A DNA stretch of 30,000 nucleotides from Neocallimastix lanati (nom. inval.) (Eukaryota > Neocallimastigomycota > Neocallimastigomycetes > Neocallimastigales > Neocallimastigaceae): assembly GCA_016946835.1 (NCBI GenBank), contig JACVTC010000060.1, positions 52,501 to 82,500 on the forward strand, written 5' to 3'. Under the pieces are notes generated by a model. The model ran no database searches, was not told where the DNA came from, and saw nothing but the letters and a program-made list of their open reading frames with translations. Both the position numbers and the translations under genes were made by a program. Of the stretch, positions 9,257 to 21,001 are shown piece by piece (the first letter of the stretch is position 1; each line of letters starts with the position of its first letter).

Positions 9257-10684
9257 ATGGATATAAGAAATATAAATATACATATTAAACCAATATATGA
9301 TATTACTTTTAAAAATTTATTTGGAGTAGAAGGAAATGAATTAATTTTAATCCATTTTTTAAATCAAATATTGGGACGTAATAAAAATAATGAAATTGTA
9401 GATTTAGAATATTTAAATGTAGAAAAAGTTGATAATATTGGATTAATAACAAATAAGAAAAAAAGAGGAAGACCTAGTACCAAGGTACCGAAATATTTCA
9501 CTAAAACTAGTAAAATGGATATTCATGATAATGATAATAATGAAATGAACAATATTAATATTAAAAGTGTTTTATTTTATAATAATTTTCAAAATTTTTT
9601 AGATTTAAAATTAGATGATCTACTCAATTGTTTTAATGAAAACGTAAATAATCTATTAGAAAAAATATTAGAAATCGAAGATATTACTTTAAGAGAAGAC
9701 ATTAAAGAACAAATAAATAATATTTTAAAAGAATATAAAACAAACAATAATAAATATTTTAATATTGAAAATAATGAAACAACAAAAGAAATAAATAATT
9801 TTAAAAATTATATGGCAGATTTATTTAAACCGGAAGAAAATGATAGTGTGATAAATATGGAAGCAACAACAAAAGATGATGAAAGGATAAACATTGAAAT
9901 TCAAATTAATGAAGATCGTGAAATGTATAAAAGAACACTTTTTTATGCTTCTAAAATAATTCATCCATCATTACTTTTTGGTAATAAATATAAAAAAATT
10001 CCTAAAGTCGTCATGATAAATATATTGAATTTTAATTTATTAAATAATACGAAAGAGGAAATGACTATTCCTCATTGGGAATTTACTTTAAAAGATAAAA
10101 ATACAAATGAAGAAAAAGGTTTTAAAGATTTATTAAATATTCATTTCATTGAGTTACCTAAATACAAAGAATATGCAGTAAAACATAGGAATAAAATGAT
10201 TGACAATTATTCATGGATCCTTTTTTTAAATGATCCTAACGATGAATATTTTAAACGAGACGATATACCCGAAGTATTTATTAATGCAAGAGAACAATTA
10301 TTTCTTTTACAAGCTGATCCTGATTTTATAGAATTATACGAACAAAGAGAAAAAGAAATAATGGATGAAAAATCAAAAATGGAAGGGAAATATGATGAAG
10401 GTTTAATACAAGGTAGAAAGGAAGGAGAAAAAATAGGAGAATTAAAATATTTAATGAAAAGTTTAAAAAAAGGTGAAAAATTAAAAGAAATAAAAGATGA
10501 TTATAAGGAAATATTTACAGAAGAAGAATTAGAAATAATAAATAGTTTTGTTGAAGATAAATCTTATAAAATCAAAGATTTAGCTTTACAATTAGATTTG
10601 GACGAAGATATCATCTTAGAAGTTTGTGAAAAAGTTAATTTAGATGTACAAGAGAGAAAAGAAAAAAAACAAAAATCAAAATAA
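9257..10684 (+). CDS. Rpn/PD-(D/E)XK nuclease family transposase-like protein
   Basis: A single-exon, 475-residue protein. The open frame extends upstream to 9221 but begins there with GTG. The first ATG, in an A-rich context, is at 9257. The N-terminus (IKPIYDITFKNLFGVEGN, HFLNQILG) is the typical start of the Rpn/PDDEXK_2 family, named for recombination-promoting nucleases of bacteria. The nuclease core follows at about residues 198-216 (INMEATTKDD ... INIEIQ), then YKRTLFYASKI and KIPKVVMINILNF. The C-terminus has the family's charged G-x3-G-x3-G segment (EGKYDEGLIQGRKEGEKIG) and an EELEIINSF helix. E214 and Q216 are present, but N200 occupies the position where I expect the catalytic Asp. 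An insertion of about 130 residues (about 55-190) carries a KKKRGRP AT-hook-like motif (67-73). An AATAAA overlaps the stop codon. The family is probably of bacterial origin. Its role in fungi is unknown. Confidence 0.9.
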   Translation: MDIRNINIHIKPIYDITFKNLFGVEGNELILIHFLNQILGRNKNNEIVDLEYLNVEKVDNIGLITNKKKRGRPSTKVPKYFTKTSKMDIHDNDNNEMNNINIKSVLFYNNFQNFLDLKLDDLLNCFNENVNNLLEKILEIEDITLREDIKEQINNILKEYKTNNNKYFNIENNETTKEINNFKNYMADLFKPEENDSVINMEATTKDDERINIEIQINEDREMYKRTLFYASKIIHPSLLFGNKYKKIPKVVMINILNFNLLNNTKEEMTIPHWEFTLKDKNTNEEKGFKDLLNIHFIELPKYKEYAVKHRNKMIDNYSWILFLNDPNDEYFKRDDIPEVFINAREQLFLLQADPDFIELYEQREKEIMDEKSKMEGKYDEGLIQGRKEGEKIGELKYLMKSLKKGEKLKEIKDDYKEIFTEEELEIINSFVEDKSYKIKDLALQLDLDEDIILEVCEKVNLDVQERKEKKQKSK

Positions 10685-11016
10685 AATATTTTTGAGCTAC
10701 TTCCCTTGTAGACAATTTTTTTTTTTTTTCAACTTGTGTAATCATTCAATGTTTCTTTAATTGATCCTACTACTAAATTTATATTATTTTATTTAAATTT
10801 ATTTTTAAATAATTTTCATATTATTATGACATATGTAATTCACAGGTATGTAATATAAAATTTTTAATTATACAATATAAAATAATAATATATATATAAA
10901 TATATATTATTCATATTATAGTTATACATATAATTTATATAAATCATGTTAATATTGTAAGAATAAATATATAAAAAATAAAGATGATTTTAATATATAC
11001 GATTTATACAAAAAAA

Positions 11017-11018
<2 letters not shown>

Positions 11019-11066
<48 letters not shown>
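11019..11066. repeat. (TTA)16 microsatellite
   Basis: Sixteen perfect TTA triplets. They are followed to about 11150 by degenerate AGTA/AAT triplet-like sequence. Confidence 0.95.
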
Positions 11067-11412
11067 GTGGTAGAAGTAATAATTGTACAATAGTAATAAT
11101 AGTAATTAGTAATAGTAATAGAAATAGTATTAGTAGTAATAATAGTAATAGATAAAATTAAAAAATACATTAATGTATTATTTAACAAAATTTAATTTTT
11201 TTTTATTATATATTTAATAAATTTTTTTATCATTTCATATTTTAGAGATTTTTAATAAATAAAAAGAAATAAATTATGATAAAAACTGTATGATACATTC
11301 ATTATAATAAAATAAAAAATATGATGATAATAGCAATCAATTATTATTAGTTTTTATTTTATATATTTTTATATTCATTTTATATATATATAATAAATAA
11401 TATAAAATTATA

Positions 11413-11414
<2 letters not shown>

Positions 11415-11447
<33 letters not shown>
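11415..11447. repeat. Poly-A run of 33
   Basis: An uninterrupted A tract with no retroelement body visible on its 5' side, so it is read as a simple homopolymer. Confidence 0.95.
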
Positions 11448-11448
<1 letters not shown>

Positions 11449-12486
11449 AAACATATTTATTAAAACTAATCATATTAAAAAATATAAATAAAATTTTTTA
11501 ATTTGAAAATTTTTAAATATTTTAGATTATAATATTATAATTTATTCTCAACAACAGATGTTTAAAAATTTTTATTCCTGTGAGTTAAATATAAGAAATA
11601 TTAATATAAATTTACAAAAATTATAAATATTTTATTTTAATTTTTTTATTTTTAATTAGTAAACCAAGTTATAATATTTATTTTATTAAACTATTTAGTT
11701 ATTACTATTATTGTTGTTATTATTTGTAATCTTAATACTCATAAATAATTAAATATACATTATTAAAGGTATTAATATTGGTATATTTAATTTATTATAT
11801 CAGAAGTAGCTTTTTTATTTGTTTGTTTACTTATTTACTTTCTTTACATGATTTTGTGATATTCTTCCTTTTTCTTTTTATATTCATTTTTATGTTCAAT
11901 AAAAATATATAATATAAAAGATAAAAGTAATGTAATAAGTATAATTAACGTTAATATATCTATTGATTCACTGATTTTCATCATTCTTCTAATGAAAATC
12001 TATCGCTTTCAATATTCCTCAAAATAAAATTCCCAAATTTCCATTTTTCATTTAAATATTTAATTTTCTCTATTTTTGGTTTAGACGAAATTCAAAATTT
12101 TAATTATGATAATAAAAAAGCAAAAACTTTTATTTAAAAATTTAACATTTATTATTATATATATATATATATATATTTTTATTTGCTTATTATATAATTT
12201 ATTATTAATACTATATTTTTTTGTATTTTATTGTTTTTGGAGCATTTATTCTTACCAGCATAAATACAAAATGAATTATATTTAAAAAGTGCACTTTTAA
12301 AATAATTATTAAAACTATTTTAAAAGAATATTAATATGTTAATATAAATAAAAAAAAATAATTTTTTAAATAACAATAAATAAAAATATAAAAAAAAATA
12401 TAATTATTTAGAGTTATCAAAAAAAAATGTAGTACGAAAAATAAAAAAAATTTTTTGTACCGCAAAATATATATAATAATTAATAG

Positions 12487-13140
12487 GGTATCAGAATAAG
12501 CACCTGATTTCATCTGGCACTTAAATAGATCCTTCCATTCCCTTGTACTGTTATTAATACTTCGACCTCCAAGAAGGAAATTAAACACTTTTTCACACAC
12601 ACTAGAATCAATATACACATTATTTTCAATACTATTACTAACATTACTAAAAATACTATTACTAATATTATTATTACTATTATAACTATTACTATTATTA
12701 CTATTACTATTATCATTATTACTATTAACAATATCATTTGTTAGGTTGCCACGGTAAAAAGCATTATATAAAAATAAAATTTTATCATTAACTTTACTAC
12801 GAGTATGATTGAAAAAGGGACAATCAATTAACCAATGACTTATCCATTGTTTATTACTTTTACAACAGGGACAAAAATTAGGACACATTTGGTCCACTAT
12901 TTTTGCAGCTTTAGCAATTCTAGCATCTAATCTATATCCGCTTCGTGCTCTCAATAGCCAATAGAAACCATATGAAAGATCAGGATAGTCATAACAAAGT
13001 TTTATAAATTTTGATGTTTCTTCGAATTTGTTTTTGTCATAAAACTCAGCTTTAATAGAATTGATTTTCATATCTCTTTTCCAATAAAAATCCTTGATTT
13101 TATTATCGTTATTACCTCTTTTCTCTAGTTTACGTTTAAG
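12487..13140 (-). pseudogene. C-terminal fragment of a LINE (non-LTR retrotransposon) ORF2
   Basis: The minus strand is open from about 13140 (23 codons before the first ATG at 13069-13071) through the fragment. The sequence (KDFYWKRDM, FYDKNKFEETSKFIKL, RARSGYRLDARIAKAAKI) leads into a zinc-binding cluster CPCC-x8-H-x4-C (C67, C70, H79, C84 counting from the ATG), as in the zinc-binding tail after the reverse transcriptase of LINE ORF2 proteins. No RT core is present, so only the 3' end survives. Residues 114-151 (12619-12732) are an Asn/Ser-rich insertion encoded by degenerate AAT/AGT triplets. Resemblance fades after residue 195 (about 12487), and the remaining open frame to 12331 is probably not genuine. 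The upstream side ends exactly in an A/T homopolymer at the edge of the satellite. A second minus frame at 12510-12737 is a shadow. Confidence 0.72.
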
Positions 13141-13218
13141 AGAAAAAAAAAAAAAAAAAAAAAAAATATTCTATGGATTAAAAAAAGTAGATAAAAGTAT
13201 TTTGATGGTTTCTTCATA

Positions 13219-13249
<31 letters not shown>

Positions 13250-14185
13250 TTTTTTAAAAATTATTGAATTCTTTAATTAACTTTTTTTCTTCTGTTGCTG
13301 GTAAAAAAAAAATATTCTATGGATTAAAAAAAGTGGACAAAAGTATTTTGATGGTTTCTTCATAATTTTTTTTTTTTTTTTTTTTTTATTTATATTTTAA
13401 AAATTATTGAATTCTTTAATTAACTTTTTTTCTTCTGTAGCTTATAAAAAAAAAATATTCTATATATTAAAAAAAGTGGACAAAAGTATTTTGATGGTTT
13501 CTTCATAATTTTTTTTAACTCTATTTTAAAAAATTATTGAATTCTTTAATTAACTTTTTTGCTTCTGTAGCTGGTAAAAAAAAAAATATTCTATGGATTA
13601 AAAAAAGTGGACAAAAGTATTTTGATGGTTTCTTCATAATTTTTTTTAACTCTATTTTAAAAAATTATTGAATTCTTTAATTAACTTTTTTTCTTCTGTA
13701 GCTGGTAAAAAAAAAAAATATTCTATGGATTAAAAAAAGTGGAAAAAGTATTTTGATGGTTTCTTCATAATTTTTTTTTTTTTTAATTCTATTTTAAAAA
13801 ATTATTGAATTCTTTAATTAACTTTTTTTCTTCTGTAGCTTGTAAAAAAAATTATTCTATGGATTAAAAAAAGTGGACAAAAGTATTTTGATGGTTTCTT
13901 CATAATTTTTTTTTTTTTTTTTTTTAACAATATTTTAAAAAATTATTGAATTCGTTAATTTACTTTTTTTCATCTGTAGCTGGTAAAAAAAAAAATATTC
14001 TATGGATTAAAAAAAGTGGACAAAAGTATTTTGATGGTTTCTTCATAATTTTTTTTTTTTTTTTAACACTATTTTAAAAAATTATTGAATTCTTTAATTA
14101 ACTTTTTTCCTTCTGTAGTTGGTAAAAAAAAAATATTCTATGGATTAAAAAAAGTGGACAAAAGTATTTTGATGGTTTCTTCATA

Positions 14186-14216
<31 letters not shown>

Positions 14217-17200
14217 TCTATTTTAAAAAATTATTGAATTCTTTAATTAACTTTTTTTCTTCTGTAGCTGGTAAAAAAAAAATATTCTATAGATTAAAAA
14301 AAGTGGACAAAAGTATTTTGATGGTTTCTTCATATTTTTTTTAACAATATTTTAAAAAATTATTGAATTCTTTAATTTACTTTTTTTCTTCTGTATTTGT
14401 TAAAAAAAAAAATATTCTATGGATTAAAAAAAGTGGACAAAAGTATTTTGATGGTTTCTTCATATTTTTTTTTAACTCTATTTTAAAAAATTATTGAATT
14501 CTTTAATTAACTTTTTTTCTTCTGTAGCTGGTAAAAAAAAAATATTCTATGGATTAAAAAATAGTGGACAAAAGTATTTTGATGGTTTCTTCATAATTTT
14601 TTTTTTTTTTAACTCTATTTTAAAAAATTATTGAATTCTTTAATTAACTTTTTTTCTTCTTTAGCTGGTAAAAAAAAAAAATATTCTATGGATTAAAAAA
14701 AGTGGACAAAAGTATTTTGATGGTTTCTTCATAATTTTTTTTAACTCCATTTTAAAAAATTATTGAATTCGTTAATTTACTTATTTTTTTCTGTAGCTGG
14801 TAAAAAAAAAAAAAAATATTCTATGGATTAATAAAAGTGGACAAAATATTTTGATGGTTTCTTCATAATTTTTTTTAACTCTATTTTAAAAAATTATTGA
14901 ATTCTTTAATTAACTTTTTATCCTCTGTAGCTGGTAAAAAAAAAAAAATATTCTATGGATTAAAAAAAGTGGACAAAAGTATTTTGATGGTTTCTTCATA
15001 ATTTTTTTTAACTCCATTTTAAAAAATTATTGAATTCGTTAATTTACTTATTTTTTTCTGTAGCTGGTAAAAAAAAAAAAAAATATTCTATGGATTAATA
15101 AAAGTGGACAAAATATTTTGATGGTTTCTTCATAATTTTTTTTAACTCTATTTTAAAAAATTATTGAATTCTTTAATTAACTTTTTATCCTCTGTAGCTG
15201 GTAAAAAAAAAAAAATATTCTATGGATTAAAAAAAGTGGACAAAAGTATTTTGATGGTTTCTTCATAATTTTTTTTAATTCCATTTTAAAAAATTATTGA
15301 ATTCTTTAATTAACATTTTTTCTTCTGTAGCTGGTAAAAAAAAAAATATTCTATGGATTAAAAAAAGTGGACAAAAGTATTTTGATGGTTTCTTCATAAT
15401 TTTTTTTAACTCTATTTTAAAAAATTATTGAATTCTTTAATTAACTTTTTATCTTCTGTAGCTGGTAAAAAAAAAAAATATTCTATGGATTAAAAAAAGT
15501 GGACAAAAGTATTTTGATGGTTTCTTCATTATTTTTTTTTTTTTTTTTTTTAATTCAATTTTAAAAAATTATTGAATTCTTTAATTAACTTTTTTTCTTC
15601 TTTAGCTGGTAAAAAAAAAAAATATTCTATGGATTAAAAAAAGTGGACAAAAGTATTTTGATGGTTTCTTCATAATTTTTTTTAACTCTATTTTAAAAAA
15701 TTATTGAATTCTTTAATTAACATTTTTTCTTCTGTAGCTGGTAAAAAAAAAAATATTCTATGGATTAAAAAAAGTGGACAAAAGTATTTTGATGGTTTCT
15801 TCATAATTTTTTTTAACTCTATTTTAAAAAATTATTGAATTTTTAAATTAACTTTTTTTCTTCTGTAGCTGGTAAAAAAAAAATATTCTATGGATTAAAA
15901 AAAGTGGATAAAATTATTTTGATGGTTTCTTCATTATTTTTTTTTTTTTTTTTTTTTAATTCAATTTAAAAAAATTATTGAATTCTTTAATTAACTTTTT
16001 TTCTTCTTTAGCTGGTAAAAAAAAAATATTCTATGGATTAAAAAAAGTGGACAAAAGTATTTTGATGGTTTCTTCATAATTTTTTTTAACTCTATTTTAA
16101 AAAATTATTGAATTCTTTAATTAACTTTTTTTCTTCTGTAGCTTGTAAAAAAAAAATATTCTATGGATTAAAAAAAGAGGACAAAAGTATTTTGATGGTT
16201 TCTTCATAATTTTTTTTAACTCTATTTTAAAAAATTATTGAATTTTTTAATTAACTTTTTTTCTTCTGTAGTTGGTAAAAAAAAAAATATTTTATGGATT
16301 AAAAAAAGAGGACAAAAGTATTTTGATGGTTTCTTCATAATTTTTTTTAACTCTATTTTAAAAAATTATTGAATTCTTTAATTAACTTTTTTTCTTCTGT
16401 AGTTGGTAAAAAAAAAAATATTCTATGGATTAAAAAAAGAGGACAAAAGTATTTTGATGGTTTCTTCATAATTTTTTTTAACTCTATTTTAAAAAATTAT
16501 TGAATTCTTTAATTAACATTTTTTTTTCTGTATCTGGTAAAAAAAAAAAATATTCTATGGATTAAAAAAAGTGGACAAAAGTATTTTGATGGTTTCTTCA
16601 TAATTTTTTTTAACTCCATTTTAAAAAATTATTGAATTCGTTAATTTATTTATTTTTTTCTGTAGCTGGTAAAAAAAAAAAAAAATATTCTATGGATTAA
16701 TAAAAGTGGACAAAATATTTTGATGGTTTCTTCATAATTTTTTTTAACTCCATTTTAAAAAATTATTGAATTCTTTAATTAACATTTTTTTTTCTGTATC
16801 TGGTAAAAAAAAAAAATATTCTATGGATTAAAAAAAGTGGACAAAAGTATTTTGATGGTTTCTTCATAATTTTTTTTAACTCTATTTTAAAAAATTATTG
16901 AATTCTTAAATTAACTTTTTTTCTTCTGTAGCTGGTAAAAAAAAAATATTCTATTGATTAAAAAAAGTGGACAAAAGTATTTTGATGGTTTCTTCATTAT
17001 TTTTTTTTTTTTTTTTTTAATTCAATTTTAAAAAATTATTGAATTCTTTAATTAACTTTTTTTCTTCTTTAGCTGGTAAAAAAAAAAAATATTCTATGGA
17101 TTAAAAAAAGTGGACAAAAGTATTTTGATGGTTTCTTCATAATTTTTTTTAACTCTATTTTAAAAAATTATTGAATTCTTTAATTAACATTTTTTTTTCT

Positions 17201-17980
17201 GTATCTGGTAAAAAAAAAAAATATTCTATGGATTAAAAAGAGTGGACAAAAGTATTTTGATGGTTTCTTCATAATTTTTTTTAACTCTATTTTAAAAAAT
17301 TATTGAATTTTTTAATTAACTTTTTTTCTTCTATAGTTGGTAAAAAAAAAAATATTCTATGGATTAAAAAAAGTGGATAAAAGTATTTTGATGGTTTCTT
17401 CATAATTTTTTTTAACTCTATTTTAAAAAATTATTGAATTCTTAAATTAACTTTTTTTCTTCTGTAGCTTGTAAAAAAAAATATTCTATGGATTAAAAAA
17501 AGAGGACAAAAGTATTTTGATGGTTTCTTCATAATTTTTTTTAACTCTATTTTAAAAAATTATTGAATTCTTTAATTAACTTTTTTTCTTCTGTAGTTGG
17601 TAAAAAAAAAAATATTCTATGGATTAAAAAAAGAGGACAAAAGTATTTTGATGGTTTCTTCATAATTTTTTTTAACTCTATTTTAAAAAATTATTGAATT
17701 CTTTAATTAACTTTTTTTCTTCTGTAGCTTGTAAAAAAAAAATATTCTATGGATTAAAAAAAGAGGACAAAAGTATTTTGATGGTTTCTTCATAATTTTT
17801 TTTAACTCTATTTTAAAAAATTATTGAATTTTTTAATTAACTTTTTTTCTTCTGTAGTTGGTAAAAAAAAAAATATTCTATGGATTAAAAAAAAGTGGAC
17901 AAAAGTATTTTAATGGTTTCTTTATAATTTTTTCTAACTCTATTTTAAAAAATTATTGAATTCTTTAATTAACTTTTTTT

Positions 17981-19560
17981 CTTATGTAGCTGGTAAAAAA
18001 AAAATATTCTATGGATTAAAAAAAGTGGACAAAAGTATTTTGATGGTTTCTTCATAATTTTTTTTAACTCTATTTTAAAAAATTATTGAATTCTTTAATT
18101 AACTTTTTTCTTCTGTAGCTGTTAAAAAAGAAATATTCTATGGATTAAAAAAAGTGGACAAAAGTATTTTGATGGTTTCTTCATAATTTTTTTTTTTTTT
18201 TTAACACTATTTTAAAAAATTATTGAATTCTTTAATTAACTTTTCTCTTCTTTAGCTGGTAAAAAAAGAAATATTCTATGGATTAAAAAAAGTGGACAAA
18301 AGTATTTTGATGGTTTCTTCATAATTTTTTTTTTTTTTTTTTTTTTTTAAATCTATTTTAAAAAATTATTGAATTCTTTAATTAACTTTTTTCTTCTGTA
18401 GCTGGTAAAAAAAAATATTTTATGGATTAAAAATAGTGGACAAAAGTATTTTGATGGTTTCTTCATAATTTTTTTTAATTCTATTTTAAAAAATTATTGA
18501 ATTCTTTAATTAACTTTTTTCTTCTGTAGCTGTTAAAAAAGAAATATTCTATGGATTAAAAAAAGTGGACAAAAGTATTTTGATGGTTTCTTCATAATTT
18601 TTTTTTTTTTTTTAACACTATTTTAAAAAATTATTGAATTCTTTAATTAACTTTTCTCTTCTTTAGCTGGTAAAAAAAGAAATATTCTATGGATTAAAAA
18701 AAGTGGACAAAAGTATTTTGATGGTTTCTTCATAATTTTTTTTTTTTTTTTTTTTTTTTTTTCTATTTATATTTTAAAAATTATTTAATTCTTTAATTAA
18801 CTTTTTTTCTTCTGTAGCTGGTAAAAAAAAAATATTCTATGGATTAAAAAAAGTGGACCAAAGTATTTTGATGGTTTCTTCATAATTTTTTTTAACTCTA
18901 TTTTAAAGAATTATTGAATTCTTTAATTAACTTTTTATCTTCTGTAGCTGGTAAAAAAAAAATATTCTATGGATTAAAAAAAGTGGACAAAAGTATTTTG
19001 AAGGTTTCTTCATAATTTTTTTTAACTCTATTTTAAAAAATTATTGAATTTTTAATTAACTTTTTTTCTTCTGTAGCTGGTAAAAAAAAAATATTCTATG
19101 GATTAAAAATAGTGGACAAAAGTATTTTGATGGTTTCTTCATAATTTTTTTAACTTTATTTTAAAAATTATTGAATTCTTTAATTAACTTTTTTTCTTCT
19201 GTAGCTGATAAAAATAAAAAAATATTCTATGGATTAAAAAAAGTGGACAAAAGTATTTTGATGGTTTCTTTATAATTTTTTTTTTTTTTTTTTTAACTCT
19301 ATTTTAAAAAATTATTGAATTCTTTAATTAACTTTTTTTCTTTTGTAGCTGGTAAAAAAAAAATATTCTATGGATTAAAAAAAGTGGACAAAAGTATTTT
19401 GATGGTTTCTTCATAATTTTTTTTTTTTTTTTTTTTTTTTTTTATTTATATTTTAAAAATTATTGAATTCTTTAATTAACTTTTTTTCTTCTGTAGCAGG
19501 TAAAAAAAAAAATATTCTATGGATTAAAAAAAGTGGACAAAAGTATTTTTATGGTTTCTT

Positions 19561-19595
<35 letters not shown>

Positions 19596-21001
19596 TATTT
19601 TAAAAATTATTGAATTCTTTAATTAATTTTTTTCCACTGTAGCTGGTAAAAAAAAAAATATTCTATGGATTAAAAAAAGTGGACAAAAGTATTTTTATGG
19701 TTTCTTCATAATTTTTTTTAACTCTATTTTGAAAAATTATTGAATTCTTTAATTAACTTTTTTCCTCTGTAGCTGGTAAAAAAAAATATTCTATTGATTA
19801 AAAAAAGTGGACCAAAGTATTTTGATGGTTTCTTCATAATTTTTTTTTTTTTTTTTAATTCAATTTTAAAAAATTATTGAATTCTTTAATTAACTTTTTT
19901 TCTTCTGTAGCTGGTAAAAAAAAAAAATATTCTATGGATTAAAAAAAGTGGACAAAAGTATTTTAATGGTTTCTTCATTATTTTTTTTTTTTTTTTTAAT
20001 TCTATTTTAAAAAATTATTGAATTCTTTAATTAACTTTTTTTCCTCTGTAGCTGGTAAAAAAAAATATTCTATGGATTAAAAAAAGTGCACAAAAGTATT
20101 TTAATGGTTTCTTCATTATTTTTTTTTTTTTTTTTAATTCTATTTTAAAAAATAATTGAATTCTTTAATTAACTTTTTTTCTTCTGTAACTGGTAAAAAA
20201 AAAATATTCTATGGATTAAAAAAAGTGGACAAAAGTATTTCTATGGATTAAAAAAAGTGGACAAAAGTATTTTGATGGTTTCTTCATAATTTTTTTTTAA
20301 CTCTATTTTAAAAAATTATTGAATTTTTAATTAACTTTTTTTCTTCTGTAGCTGATAAAAAAAAAATATTCTATGGATTAAAAAAAGTGGACAAAAGTAT
20401 TTTGATGGTTTCTTTATAATTTTTTTTTTTTTTTTTTTATAACTTTATTATAAAAAATTATTGAATTCTTTAATTAACTTTTTTTCTTCTGTAGCTGGTA
20501 AAAAAAAAATATTCTATGGATTAAAAAAAGTGGACAAAAGTATTTTGATGGTTTCTTCATAATTTTTTTTAACTCTATTTTAAAAAATTATTGAATTCTT
20601 TAATTAACTTTTTTCTTCTGTAGCTGGTAAAAAAAAATATTCTATGCATTAAAAAAAGTGGACAAAAGTATTTTGTTGGTTTCTTCATAATTTTTTTTAA
20701 CTCTATTTTAAAAAATTATTGAATTCTTTAATTAACTTTTTTTCTTCTGTAGCTGGTAAAAAAAAATATTCTATGGATTAAAAAAGTGGACAAAAGTATT
20801 TTGATAGTTTATTCATAATTTTTTTTAACTCTATTTTAAAAAATTATTGAATTCTTTAATTAACTTTTTATCTTCTGTAGCTGGTAAAAAAAAAAATATT
20901 CTATGGATTAAAAAAAAGTGGACAAAAGTATTTTGATAGTTTCTTCATAATTTTTTTAACTTTATTTTAAAAATTATTGAATTCTTTAATTAACTTTTTT
21001 T
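17981..21001 (+). repeat. Source copy of a 3.0-kb segmental duplication within the satellite
   Basis: Diagnostic unit variants appear here in the same order as in 21002-25290: CTTATGTAG (17981), GCTGTTAAAAAAGAAAT (about 18119), CTTTTCTCTTCTTTAG (about 18240), GTGGACCAAAG (18853), TTTGAAGGTTTC (about 18995), GCTGATAAAAATAAAA (about 19204), GTAGCAGG (about 19493), CCACTGTAG (about 19634) and GTATTTCTATGG (20235). Offsets between matching variants are about 3021 bp in the left part and about 2884 bp in the right part. Confidence 0.85.

Larger units (their letters stand above)
10685..12486. other. AT-rich intergenic region with microsatellites
   Basis: No gene is visible. The region contains a T15-class run after the Rpn-like gene (about 10717-10730), a TTA microsatellite, a 33-base A run and a TA run near 12157-12175. 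The minus-strand open frame 10949-11188 is made by the TTA repeat (poly-Asn) and is not a gene. Bases 12331-12486 are open in frame with the LINE fragment but encode only hydrophobic AT-rich read-through with no family resemblance. Confidence 0.65.

Noticed and set aside
10949-11188. Minus-strand poly-Asn open frame
   Set aside because: It is created by the TTA microsatellite, and the flanking residues show no protein-like pattern.
12331-12486. Hydrophobic C-terminal extension of the LINE open frame
   Set aside because: It is AT-rich read-through into T- and A-runs, with no resemblance to LINE proteins.
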